64,000 bases of DNA from assembly GCA_012931725.1 (NCBI GenBank), contig CM022947.1:19745817-19809816 (forward strand), in the 5' to 3' direction. Origin of the DNA: Litsea cubeba. Lineage: Eukaryota; Streptophyta; Magnoliopsida; Laurales; Lauraceae. Below the pieces are notes generated by a model that ran no database searches, was not told where the DNA came from, and worked only from the letters and a program-made list of their open reading frames with translations. Position 1 is the stretch's first letter; each line of letters opens with the position of its first letter. Positions 43,101-55,198 of this stretch are shown here, one piece after another. The translations under genes and the position numbers were made by a program.

Positions 43101-44716
43101 TCAAGTGGGAAACCTGACTCTGACAGCGGGGCAGGATCCTCTAAGAAGCGAGCCCGCAGGAGTAAGAGGAGGAGGAGTCATCATCGCAGCAAGGGGCAGC
43201 ATGAGGACTTTCCTGACTTGGAAGTTCCTCTTTCTATGAATGAGGGTGTGCCAGTGGATGCTGGCGAGCCTCCAGAGAAGAGAAGCCGAGAAGAAGAGAC
43301 CGTCGGTGAAGGTATGATTCTTCCTTTTTCTCTTTCCATTTGTTTTCATGGGATTTTTCCATGTTCTGATTTGCTTCTTGTTTCTGCTTTTCTTTTTTTT
43401 TTTTTAGCAGAGGAAGACTTGGTGATGCCTGAGGTTCCAGTCGATGAGGTGGTGACGGATCCTGTCGAGGCACCTGAAGAAGAACCGAGGGACTCTGGAG
43501 TGAATCCAGAATCTCCAATTGGTACGACTTCTTTTGCTTTCTTTTTTTTTGTCTGTGACTTGGTTTGCTAACACATTTCTTGCCAGCTGACTTGCCACAG
43601 GATTCCGATGACTTTGAACCATCGATGGATGCAAATGTTGATGATGCTTTCGATGAGTTCATGGAGGAAGAAAGTGTTCCGCCAGTCGTCGAAGAAGGTA
43701 TTTTGTAGTTATAACCCTGATAATGATTTTCAAACAGGATCATATTCATACCTTTTTGTGTTTATTTGGCAGGTTTTGAAGTGACAGAGGAGGGTCCGTC
43801 GCTTCCTTCAGAACCAGAGCAAGGGATGCCAGAGGTTGATCCAGAGGTAGAGACTCCTGGGACCAGTTCTGACAATGTTGAGGAGATACCTCGTGCTGAG
43901 ATTCCTTCCCGAGCAGGAGCAGCTTCAACTGGAAAGAGTTCTTTTGTTACTCTTCCAACAGATGATGACATGAGCAGCCGACCAATGGAGTTGGGCGAAT
44001 CTTCAGCTGGGCCATCTCTTCTTTTTGCGAAGAAGGTGGTGGTGCGAGTTCTGAGCTCTTGGATTGAGACTCTGCTTTCTGGGCACTTAGATGCCGGATT
44101 TGGGATGATCCAGCATGTGCGTGAGATTCTCAGTGATGCTGAAGAGGCTGGTCTAGATGTCACAAGTGCCAGGGCGATCGTTGATAGGATCATTGAGCTG
44201 GGGTGACAGGTGGTTTGAGACCATTGGTTTTCCTGATGACCAGTTCTTCAAGGAGATGTTCCTGGACCCTGCGGATAAGGCTCAGTCTAACCTAGATGAG
44301 GCTACAGAATGCAGGAAGCAGGTAGTCCGAGAGAAGAACTTAGAAGAGCTAAACATCATTGGACTGACACATGACCTTAACATCCTTGATAGGGAGGTCG
44401 ATGAGGCAAGGAGACGTCTTGAGCATCTGTAGGCACAAGTCGCTGCCAAGTGGACTGCAATAACAGAGGCTCGTGAAAGGGAGACTGCTCTGATTCACCG
44501 GATTGCAGATGCCAATCAAGTTCTTAAAGGAACTCTGATGAGAACAAACAATGGCGAACTGCTCGAGATAAGCTTCCTGGTGCGAAAGAAGGGGTACAGC
44601 CCACTCCAGCATCTCATGGCAAATTCCTGAAGAAGCGTGCCTTGGAATCCTTGACGGCTGAGGCCAAAAGTTTGCTTAAGGAGCTGAACTCTTGGCTGGA
44701 GACCATTTTTTATTGA
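40161..44716 (+). pseudogene. Antisense spliced plant mobile domain (PMD) gene of element B
   Basis: The best copy of the passenger gene. The ATG at 40161 is followed by a GTAAGT donor at 40171. Exon 2 (from about 40805 to 43311) encodes ~735 residues including the PMD core (GEIGFSLKELSAITGLPILG; DLAVYLTYWLGEAIFAGG). Exons 43407-43521, 43587-43697 and 43773-44716 follow. Their three introns have GT/AG borders and all lie in phase 1. Downstream of PMD come a basic patch (SKKRARRSKRRRSHH), acidic stretches and a coiled coil. Exon 1 phase does not fit exon 2, so the true start is unsettled. Lesions: TAG at 43008-43010, an extra G near 44203, TAG at 44430-44432, and a frameshift near 44525. PMD proteins such as MAIN/MAIL act in transposon repression; here the role is unknown. 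Confidence 0.8.
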
Positions 44717-44979
44717 GCTCCTGATTTTGTAGCAGAAACTATCCTTCTCTCTTTTTTTTTCTTTTTTTTTTAGTACCACTTGTATTTTTTTGGTACTTTT
44801 TTTTTGTAGTGCTTGTGAACACTTTCTTTTTTTTGGTACCACATGTATTCTTTTTGGTACTCTTTTTTTTTGTTATCCCTACGCTTACTTGAATCTTTGG
44901 TGATAAAAGTAATTGCTAAATGGGATTTGGTCAAAAACTTGTCATTTTGTGAAAATCTTTTGTCAAATGATTGTTTTGG

Positions 44980-45330
44980 CATGGAAGCCAGATTTTTGCT
45001 TGTGGCATGGAAGCCAATTTTGGCATGAGAGCCAGCTTTTTTTTGTGGCATTAATAGCCGAGTTTTTTTTTTTGTGGCATCTATAGCCAGTTTTGGTGGC
45101 ATTGATAGCCGAATTTGTGGCATTGATAGCCGGTTTTTGGTTTGTGGCATTGATAGCCAAGTTTGTGGCATTGATAGCCGGGGTTTTTGAAAGCCAATTT
45201 TTTGTTTGTGGCATTGATAGCCGGTTTTGTTTTGGTGGCATCTATAGCCGGTTTGTTTTGTGGCATCTATAGCCGGTTTGTTTTGTGGCATCTATAGCCG
45301 AGTTTGTGGCATTGATAGCCGGTTTGGTTT
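44980..45330 (-). repeat. Internal tandem array 2 of element B
   Basis: About a dozen copies of TGGCATTGATAGCCGGTTTT or TGGCATCTATAGCCGGTTTG, the reverse complement of the array at 20622-20935 in A, with different copy order. Confidence 0.85.
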
Positions 45331-45339
45331 TCAAAAATG

Positions 45340-45800
45340 CAAGTATCGACTAAAAGTCGCCTCCCTGCTGAATGTTCTTGCAAGTATCGATGGAATGTCG
45401 CCTCCTTGCTCATTCGGTTGCGAGTATCGATGGAATGTTGCATCCTCGCAGATTTGGGTGCAAGTATCGATGGAATGTCACATCCTTGCTTTTTAAAAAT
45501 TCTGGTTTTACGGGTACTGACTTGATGTCGTTTCCCCATGATTTTTGAAATTTGTGGTTTTCTCGAACCTTTGGATTATGGATATCAACTGAAATGTTGC
45601 GTCTCCATGGTTTTTTAGGTTTTTTCGAACCTTTGAAATTTGGGTTGTGGATATCAACTGAAATGTTTCGTCTCCACGGTTTTTGAATTTTGCAAGTATC
45701 GACGAAATGTCGCTTCCCTGCAATTTTGGAAGTGTCGAACGTGGTTCACTTGCTTCCGATTTGTGCGAATATCGACTAAGCGTCGCTTCCTCGCGGTTTT
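45340..45800 (-). repeat. Internal tandem array 1 of element B
   Basis: Repeated GCAAGTATCGATGGAATGTC and GGATATCAACTGAAATGTT units, matching 20012-20608 in A but shorter (fewer ~65-bp units). Confidence 0.85.
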
Positions 45801-46163
45801 TTTGAAAAAACCATTTTTTTTTGTTTGTTTTTTTGTTTAAAGACACGAGGGTCATAAGTTTTGACTTAAAACCATTTTGGCGGTAAAAGGCAGGGTGGAC
45901 TAGGGTAGAAATCCCTGAATCCGGATTTTGTTTCAAACCATGAATTTTGGGTTCATGGGTTGAAAATTTTGGTCAAGTTAGGGAAAGGTTCCTAAACTTG
46001 GGTTTTTTTGAACAATGAAACGATGGAAGTAAGCATTGTTTAAATTTCTAGAAATCTCAACATTTGACATGAAAATTCTAAAAAAGGGTGGGTTTAGCGA
46101 GCGTGTACCTGGAAACCGGTTTTTGGCCGTACAGGCATTGCTCTTACCCAGTTGGGTAAGTCT

Positions 46164-48545
46164 TCAAGGGTAGTACCGCTTTAAGAACTTGCCGTTGATG
46201 GGTAGCATACATCTGTCGCCTTCCATGTTTAGGAGTGCATATGCGCCGTTGGAGAAAACCTTGTCGATGACGTAGGGTCCCTCCCATTTTGGCTCAAATT
46301 TGCCTTTGGACTTGTGAGCGAAGACCATTGGTCTTTTTACCGCAAGAACCAAGTCACCCTTTTTGTAGGCGCGTTGCCTGACCTTTTTATCGAAAGATCC
46401 TGCCATGCGTGCTTGGTAAAGTTCAATGCTTTGTTGAGCTTCGAGCCGTCTCTCATCGAGATTGTCCAGCTCATGGAGTCGCAATTTGACATTGCTTTCT
46501 TGAGTCATGTCATTTTGCAAGGATACCCTCAAGGAAGGAATTTGTACTTCCAAGGGTACGACAGCTTCGCATCCATAGACCAAGGAGAATGGTGTGCTAT
46601 GGGTTGGTCCTCGAACGGTGGTTCGATAGGCCCACAAAGCTTCAGACATTTTGTCGCTCCAGTCTCTTTTATGACTAGAGACCATTTTTTTTTAGGATTT
46701 TGCAGAGTGTCTTGTTGAAAGCTTCTGCTAACCCGTTTGCTGCCGGATTGTATGGAGTCGAAGGACAGCTTTGGATTTTGTATTTGTCGCAGAACCTGTA
46801 GAATCGATGATCCGGAATTGTGGTCCGTTATCATGGACGAATCTTTTGGGTATGCCGAAATGACAAATGATGTTGGTGCGAAGGAACTGAAGGACTGATG
46901 AGGTCTTCATTTCGTTGAACGCAAATGCTTCTGACCACTTGGAGAAATAATCCGTAGCGGCGAAGATGAAGCGATGACCTTTGCTCGAAGGGGGAGAAAT
47001 AGGACCTATGATGTCCATACCCCAGGCTTCGAAAGGCCATGAGATCGCTGTAGGATGCAGCCATTCTGGAGGCATGTGAATGTAATCTCCATGAATTTGG
47101 CATTGTTGGCAGCGCTTAGCAAATTGCATTGCGTCAGCTACCATGGTAGGCCAGTAATATCCTAACCTTTTTATCTGATCATAGAGTTTGGGACCAGCCT
47201 GATCAGCTCCGTAAAAACCAGCATGAACTTCTTTGAGTGTTTCTTCAGCCTTTTGTTGTGACAAGCAGCGTAGAAGTACTCCGTTGAAGGATTTCCTGTA
47301 AAGGATTTTTGAAGGAATATCCAAATGAAAGCTTGGGGTTCGCCTTTGGATGCTTACCCATTCTTTTGGATCTTCAGGTAGGACTCCGAACATAATGTAA
47401 TCAATGAACGGATCCCTCCAGTCGCCGATTGAAGTTTGAAGGATTGAAATCCTACTTCCAACCACTTGTTGGCGTTCAGCAACAGCTTGGTGTGTGTTAA
47501 GAGGAGGAAGGATTCTTCTTTCGCATACTGTGATTTGCATGTTTTCCCCTTCCTGAATTGCCATGGATGCGGCAAGTCCAGCTAGGGCATCTGCACGTAT
47601 GTTTTCACCTCTACGAATGTGGGTGATGTGACAGATGTCAAACTTTTGCAGAAGCGATTGTGCTTTATTGTAGTAAGGCAGCAAATCTGGCTTCCTGACT
47701 TCAAATTTCTGATTCATCTGGTTGACGATCAGTTGAGAGTCTCCAAAGACTTCCAGCATAGTGATACCAGATTCGATGGCGAGTTCCAATCCTAAGATCA
47801 GAGCTTGATATTCAGCTGCATTGTTTGTGCATGGTTCCAGTAGCGAGAAAGCGTGTGGAATCATGTATTTGTCGGGGCTAACAAAGACGATGCCAACTCC
47901 CGAGATCAGCTGTCTTTTTTCATTCGTCCTGGTTGCACCGTCAAAGTACATGTCCCAGGAGGCACTTTGTGAGAAAGTCTCCACATTGTAGACTGGTTCG
48001 TCTAGGAGATCATCTCTGAGTGGAGAATCTTTAGGCAATGGATGCTCTGCGAGGAAGTCCACTAGAGCTTGCCCTTTGATTGCCTTTTGTGGTACATACC
48101 TAATATCAAATTGTGACAGAAGGATGGACCATTTTGCCAGTCGAGCGTTGAGAGAACCTGCCTTTGTGACAAGGACCTTCAAGAGATTGACCCTAGAGAC
48201 CAGGTATGCTGTGTTGGAAAGCAAGTAGTGACGTAGCTTTTGTACGGCGAACATCACTGCAAGGCATTCTTTTTCGACTGGAGAGTAGCGATGCTCTGCA
48301 CCTACTAGCATGCGGCTGAGGTAATATAGAGCAGCTTCTTTTCTTTGATCATTTTCTTGTGCAAGCAGAGCTCCCAAAGAGTGATCAAGGGCTCTTGTGT
48401 ACAAGATGAATGGTTTTCCAGTGGTAGGAGCAGCTAACACTGGAGGTTTTGTCAGGCATGACTTGATGTCTTGGAAAGCAGCTTCACAGTCAGCATCCCA
48501 GACAAAGTTTACACCTTTTCCATCAACCGGGAGAATGGACGGCAT
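46164..48545 (-). pseudogene. Element B Pol: RNase H, archaeal-type RNase H and integrase
   Basis: From 48545 an open frame of 605 codons holds the canonical RNase H region (to ~residue 125), then a second, archaeal-type RNase H with Asp202 (MYFDGAT), Glu245 (NNAAEYQAL), Asp269 (GDSQLIV) and Asp319 (RADALAGL). The second RNase H is a hallmark of Tat elements. Integrase follows: zinc finger with His441, Cys479 and Cys482, but Asp448 where the second His normally stands; catalytic Asp511 and Asp572. A frameshift near 46835 separates these from the segment with the catalytic Glu (GLAEAFNK). The C-terminal piece (46685-46164) is open and matches the end of the 18015-19649 frame in A. Confidence 0.85.
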
Positions 48546-50237
48546 TTCCCCGAAAGATTGGAGATGAACCGTCTGATGTAGGCCAATCTCCCTTGAAGCC
48601 CTTTGAGTTCTCTCAAGGTTCTTGGAGAGGGCATTTCTAGAATGGCTTCGACTTTTATGGGGTCAAGCTCTATTCCAGCTTTCCGAACTAAGAATCCGAG
48701 GAACTTACCCGACGAGACGCCGAAGAAGCATTTCAAAGGATTCATTCGCAGTTTGTGTTTGCGAAGCCGGAGGAAGACTTCTCGAAGGTTTTCGAGATGA
48801 TCTTCTTTTCTTTTGCTCTTGACGGCGAGGTCATCAACGTAACATTCAACTGTCTTGTGCTGCATATCTTGGAATATTTTCATCATAGCCCTCTGATATG
48901 TGGCACCAGCATTTTTCAGACCAAATGACATGACAGTGTAGCAATACACGCCAAATGGGGTCCGAAAATATGTATGTTTTTCGTCTTCAGGATGCATCTT
49001 TATCTGATTGTAGCCAGAGAAACCATCCATGAATGTCATTCGCTCGAATCCACAGGTATTATCGATCATTACCTCTGGTATGGGGAGCGGAAATTCATCT
49101 TTAGGGCATGCGCCGTTCAGGTCTCTATAGTCAATACAGACCCTGATCTGCCCGTTTTTCTTTGTCACGAGGACAATGTTGGTCAACCATTCAGGATGTT
49201 GTTCCTCACGGACGAAGCCGACGCTTTTGAGTTTTTGAACTTCTTGTTCAATTTTATCCATCACTTCTGGACGGAATCTTCTTTGGCCTTGTTTGACAGG
49301 CTTGATGTCTTCTTGAAAATTGAGTTTGTGAACCACTATTTTGGGGTCTAAGCCTGGCATTTCAGCGTAAGACCATGCAAAGCAATCAACGAACTCACGA
49401 AGAAAGGCGATATACTCGGGTAACTCGTCATCCTTTATATTCTTGCTTATGAATACAGGACGTGGGTTATCTGGCGTTCCCAAGTCTATCTTTTGAACAG
49501 GATCTTCTGTTGGAAGGTTCGAAGGTGGTTCCTCCACAATATTTTCGGAGGCTTCCAGCTCAACGAAACCTTCTGGGGTTTCAAAGGCATTTCTAGACCA
49601 AGGTTTTGTTCCTTTCCATGGGTCTTCTTGATCGGTAATTTTCCCCAGGCTTGCTATGAGATGATCCCAATCGCCTGTTGAAACCGGGTTGAAGTAGGCT
49701 ACTTCTTTTGGAGATGAGGGTTCTTCTGGTTCAGAAGTCCACACGTCTGTGCCATCGGACAACTCCTCTTCATTTTCGAAGAAATCGTGCCAATTGGATG
49801 AGCTTGCTGGATCTTTGTCAGGTGACTCATCAAAGAGATATCCAGGGAGATCGATGTCTTCACGGACTTGAGATGTTGAGGCTTGGTCAGTATATTGACT
49901 TTTAAGCCTTTGTGTCAACTGTCTCAAAGGAGTGTCAGGATCATACCCTAACCCGTGTGAAGACTTTTCTACATAGCCATAGAGTCTCCAATCTTCCAGC
50001 TGGCTTTTGGTCAAGACGGGCCCCCAATGGCGTGAGAATACCGCATCCTTCTCCCAAACCGACTGGGTTTTGAGCGTCATAGCCCATTTTCTTCATAATA
50101 GCTTGTGCCACAGAACTGTATAAGGATAGTTGAGGCATACCTTTATTTTGGAAAGGTTCAAGCATGGAGTTTGATGAAGAAAGCATCCGATCTATGGAAG
50201 AAGATCGGCTTTTCCTTTGCTGAAGTTGCTGGAACAA
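48509..50237 (-). pseudogene. Element B Pol: G-patch-like linker and reverse transcriptase
   Basis: The 523-codon frame from 50080 carries the Ty3/gypsy RT: FRPEVMDKIEQEVQKLKSVG, WLTNIVLVTKKNGQIRVCID, TFMDGFSGYNQI (first Asp near 352), FGLKNAGATYQRAM and YVDD at 414-417. Upstream (50237-50030) a GYDAQNPVGLGEG segment resembles a G-patch, as seen before RT in this lineage. A frameshift near 50030 splits it from RT, and another near 48520 splits RT from RNase H. This whole block is what A has lost. Confidence 0.85.
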
Positions 50238-51432
50238 TGAAGGAAACTGACGTAGGATCTTCTATGCCTGAAGTTATCTCCATTGGAGTGAGAGCAGGCT
50301 GAACTTGCTGAGTGTCAGCTTGGCTTGACGATGCGTCGTCTTCTGGCTCTGAATCCGAGTCCGTGTCTTGCATGATAGACACGAAAGAGACAAACAAATT
50401 TGCCCCCAGGCTTTCGCTTTGCCTTCTTCACTTTAGTTGTGATGACCAAAGGCTTTGAAGGTTTGAGGGAGATGATGAAGGGAGTTTGAATGCTCTCTTC
50501 AGATTTACCGGATGGTTTGTTTTCTTCCGGTGATTGTTGAGGAGCTTTACCTTATCTTTCTGGAGATTTTCGGCAAAGGATGCTGTGTGCTTATTCTCTT
50601 CTTCTTTTTCACCTTCATACATCTGTGAGCCTGCGAAGTGGACTTCTTTACCTTTGAAGGGTTTTCTATCCGCAAAGACTCGATGTATCATGCCGTCGTC
50701 ACCGACAAACTTGATGCATTGATGTAGAGTGAAGGGACAACACTATTCTCGTGGATCCAAGGCGTCCGAGAAAGATGTTGTAGCATGAAGGGGTTTTTAT
50801 TGCATACACAGTGACCTCAGAGATAAGATCACCGATCTGCAACTTGAACCTGATTTTGCCAATAGGCCTTTGAGTACTCCCATCGTATCCAAAGATAGAT
50901 ACAGATGTGTGGCTCAGCTTGCTGGGTGGGATGCCCAACTCTTCGAGAGCCGATGTGGAGATGAGGTTGAGTGCAGAACCTGGGTCGATCTGAACTCTGT
51001 GCATATGCATTTCCTTGATATACCCTGTGAAGTACAGGGGTCGGTTGTGCCTGGTTTCACCAAGTAGGAGGTCATCCTTTGTGAAGGCGATGGTTGCACT
51101 GGCTGCTTTTTTAACCGAGAGGCATTCAATGCATGATCCTCAGTTTTCCTTCTTTTCTCCCTTTTGAGGAGGCTTCTGAGTTTTTGACGCTGGTAATCCA
51201 TTTCAATTTGGAGGACTTACGGGGCATGTTTGTCTACATCCTCATTCAGCTTTTGTAATTCCGAGATGAGATTATCACAAGTGTGCGGAGACATTCGCAA
51301 CAAATCTAGGATGTGCAGACGTGCAGGTATGTGCTTGAAGTGTTCAATCAAGTCATACTTGAAAGCCTCCTTAGGGCCTGCATATTCATCATTGTTGCCA
51401 CTAGGGGTGCTTACAAACGTCTTTTCCCGAAG
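50158..51432 (-). pseudogene. Element B protease region
   Basis: Fragments in several frames match 17790-19120 of A: IPARLHILDLLRMSPHTCDN, CIECLSVKKAA-like residues, the active-site DPGSALNLIS (within 51010-50699), and the lysine-rich linker. Frameshifts occur near 51195, 50700 and 50430. Confidence 0.75.
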
Positions 51433-51435
51433 GAT

Positions 51436-54144
51436 TTACATATGTAAAGGAAGATTGGTTGTAATTTTTGTGGTGGTCCCGGCCAGAGCGGGTGCCTCTA
51501 CCAACTTCGAGAGCTTCTTGAGAAGGGTCTTCGTTTGGAAGATTGTCTTCAGGATCAAGAGGCTGTCGTTTTCATTTGCTGAGGATGAATCAGCAGCAGA
51601 GTTGCCATCCTCAGTGATCGTGTTGCACGGAGCATTTTCCGGGAACAAGTCCTGAACAGCATCTAGCAACCTTTCTTCTTCGTTGACTAATTCATCGTCC
51701 CAAGCATCAATAGCTGGGAATTCTTCAGTCAGGAAGGGTTGTGAACTTTGAAGTCACAGTCTCAGGAGAAGAAACCTGAGAGGGTGTCATCTCAGTGAAA
51801 GTCACGTGAGACGAGGTGGCTCCAGAAGATACATTGCTAGGCGTCGCCGGAGCGTAAGTGCTCTCATCAGACGATGCTTCGGAAGAGCTATAATACCGAA
51901 TTATCACATTACAGGAAGCTCTGATGGGAGACGTTGCCTGATCGGAGTCAGACTCATCCTCGGATGTAAGAGGATCGTCTATCCAGCAATTTTCTCCATT
52001 TCAGGAGTAAGGGAGGATGTACCTGGTGGTCTTCAGGGACTTCAGGCTCTGGGTTGCGAGGAGGCTTATTGACGCGGTCTTGCTCTTGTTCTAGAGCGAG
52101 ATCGCTGCAAGATCCTTGCATATTCTTCAAGATCAGGCATGGGAGCCGGATCTTCTTCTTCATCAACTCTTTGTGGCTCAACATGGTTGATTTCTACTGG
52201 AGTAATGAGAGGTGCTGAGTCAGCAGCATTTTCTTGTACAACCTCTTGGTCTTCTTCATCATCAGACCAGGATCCTTGTGGCTGTAGGGGTTTATACCAG
52301 ATTATGGCATAAGATGAGACTCAGGAAACCCATTCTTCATCGGAGAGACATTCTCACTTTTCAAGGGACCTCCTCCCACTCGTCTGTGTAGTGGATTCGA
52401 ATCCATCATCGGTGTCGCTGGACTCGTATCCATCAATGGAGAATCCAACTACCGAATTACAAGAGTATGATGCCTCCTGCAGGGCTTCTTGAATCGAGGT
52501 GGCAATGAAATCACTGAGAGTGAATTTTCTTACCCCCTTTGAAGTCTCTGGAAGGGATGTTTTTGTTTGCCTCCAGTGAAACGTAGAGGAAGCCTCTGCC
52601 TTTTCTTTGACCTCTAGTTTTGGCTGGGTCTTCTCTTGCCGTTTGAAGCTTGAGGAGATGTTTCCTAGCCTGCCTTCGCTGTTGTTCATCTTCCAGGAGA
52701 TCGGGATGTACCCATATAGGTTGTACCGTCTGGTGTCGGGTAAGGAACCAGTTCTCGAAATGCTTGGATTGAGTTTATGTATTCACCTTGAAGGAAGTAG
52801 GTGATCTTTTCTTCGGTTGAATTTTGATGTTTGTCCACAATGTCACCATGTTTACGGAGGCAAAGGCCCATAGGTTTTTGTCAAAGGTGATGACTCCTTT
52901 TTCCACATCATCATTATTCTCCTTCCCTCAGCAACGAAGCATTGATTGAGAGGATGCGATATCATTCTGGTGGGTATGGACAGTACCGAGGATCGTTGGT
53001 TTTGCCAACATCACCCGGTCTTTTTGGTTCAGGCAAGGTGAGCTTGCCGTTTGCCACAAGAGCCCCGAAGATTTCATCAACATCTTCATCAAACGGGTAT
53101 TTCTTCTCTACTCGTTCTTTGAAGGCATCTGAGAGTTCAGGTCTCTTACCAGCAACTTTATTTTCAGCTTTCTTTGGTGGCTGAGGAGCTGACTTGGTCT
53201 GCACATTGAGGACCTCTTTTTTCTTTGGTTTAGAGGTTGCAATGGCGGTTGGCTCTTTTCTTGATGATTTCTGACTGTTGAGGTCTTTAATCACCGTTTC
53301 AGCTTCCATGGAAGCTTCTAGGAGTTCTCCCAGGTTTTTTGATTTGTTGCCGATGATCATGGAGCGGATTCTGGCTCTCATGTTGTTTCGGCAAATGTCG
53401 ACTAGCGACGCTTGTGGCAATACATCAGAGCATTTGTATGCCATTGCTTTCCACTTGTGAATGAAGTCATATGTTGATTCATTCTCCCCCTGTTTTAGGC
53501 TGCACAGCTGAGCCATAGTAGCGGGATGATCCTCACCTTTGAAGTGAGTCAGGAAGCGTGTCTCTAGCATGGCCCAGTTTTGGATTGAGTCCTCCGGCAG
53601 AGTGGAGTACCAATCGAAGGCCGTACCTTTTAGGGTACTTGCAAAGAGGCGGATCTTGAGTGCATCTTGATCCGCGATAGCTCCCGTCAGGATCTTGAAG
53701 TGGATGACGTGCTGTCTGGCTGATCCTTTCCCCGTATATGTTTGGAGAGTAGGATGCTTGAATTTGGTGGGGAACGGGACCGAGTCCATCCATAAGGGAT
53801 ATGGTGGCTTGATCCCATGCTCCTTGAGTATATCCTCTTCTTTTGCTTTGGCGAGGATACTGTCTACGTCCTTTTTGGTAAGGGCGCGTGACTCATTTTC
53901 TTCTCCATTTACCTCGTCGTTTGATGATTCGGAGGAGGTTCATTGTTCGCCTGATTTTGGAAGGCGAGGAGAAGGTTTTCCATCAGAGTTTCAATCCTCT
54001 GCTGGCCTGTTCCAACTGCTGGATGCGGGTGATCGCATCTTCTGGAGGTGGATTGCGGGGTGGTGGCTCAGAATTTGTAGCCAAGACATTCATCCTTCGT
54101 GATTCGAACGAAGAAACTGTCCTGGTGACTGAGCTGGGGCTCAT
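51436..54144 (-). pseudogene. Element B Gag
   Basis: The start codon at 54144 (MSPSSVTRT) matches that of A. The core gag domain is open at 53789-52962. Frame breaks occur near 53985-53830, 52870, 52690, 52340, 52180 and 51730. The protein otherwise follows gag of A residue by residue. Here the C-terminus reads through SSANEN into the linker, whereas A stops at SSANEK. Confidence 0.8.
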
Positions 54145-54212
54145 TCTTTTTGTAGAAGAGCTTGAGGAAGGATCACTCTGCTGTCCTTTGCTTGAAGGAG
54201 CAGGGGATTCTT

Positions 54213-55198
54213 CTAATGTCTTCTTGTCCTGGAGACGCTGCGGGTCATCGGACGTCGGACATGGATTTTTGTTGCTGATTTTTGGCGCCTTCTGGTTTTT
54301 CCAACCATATGGACGGCAGCAACTTGGTTGGGTCTTTCTTTTTCGACCCATTTGGGAGAGACTTGAAGTGTAGGAGGCTGGGTCCTTTGCTTCTCTAGTC
54401 TCTTTTGCCGGTATGACGCGCGGCGGCGTATACGACGAGCAATTTGAGCTTCGGTCAGCTCTGGCTGGGCTTTGACGATGAAGGATGTGCTCCCTCTGGC
54501 GCAGCAGCCGAGCCTGTCTTCTTTGCAGCTGGGCAAGGACAGGATGCGAACCCTGTCCTTCGCCTGTTGCAGCGAAGCTTTGAATTTTTGGAGTTCGGCC
54601 CCTGTAGAGATGAAGGGTCGAACTGCAGGTTTGTAGGCCTTAGCAGGTGCTTGTAGAGGCCTTGTGATGCATGATCTGATTTTGGGCTTGTAGGAACAAG
54701 CCGGCTCATGCTGGGATGACTTGGAAGTCAGGTTGGAGATGGGTCTCTCCTCTTTCATGTAAGCAAGAGGGTAGAACTGGTTCTCCTTGAGTGGGGCCAG
54801 GAATGCTGGCTTAGTGGATGTTTGGGACCTTCTTTGTTTTGGTGAAGGTCTTGGGGACCAAGTCTTGGGATAGACCTGGTTGCTTGCAGTCGAGGCTTCG
54901 TGGGGTGCCACGGGCTTCAGGCCTTCTGGTGCTCGCCTTTGGTGTCACGGTAGTGACACGTTGAGAGGCGAGTTTCTGCTTCTTGGAGGGAGCAGTTTGT
55001 TCCTCGGGAAGTGGGAATGGTCCCAGCGTCCCAAAGACGATAGTCCGGGGAGTCGAGGTCGACCCGGAGTTCAGAGAGTTGCCGAGGGAGTTGACACTTT
55101 GGCAGCTTATGGAGCTTGTAGGTGCGCGTAGTTTGCTTCTGTTGAAGCATGATTTGGTGCTTGTTCTCATCGAAGGTAATGGTAAGCGATGCTGCCAT
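54213..55198 (-). pseudogene. Element B ORF1
   Basis: ATG at 55198 (MAASLTITFDENKHQ). The two halves, 55198-54917 and 54911-54213, are in different frames, with additional changes near 55110. It ends RSVSRTRRH, differing from A because of a small indel. The function is unknown, as for A. Confidence 0.7.
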
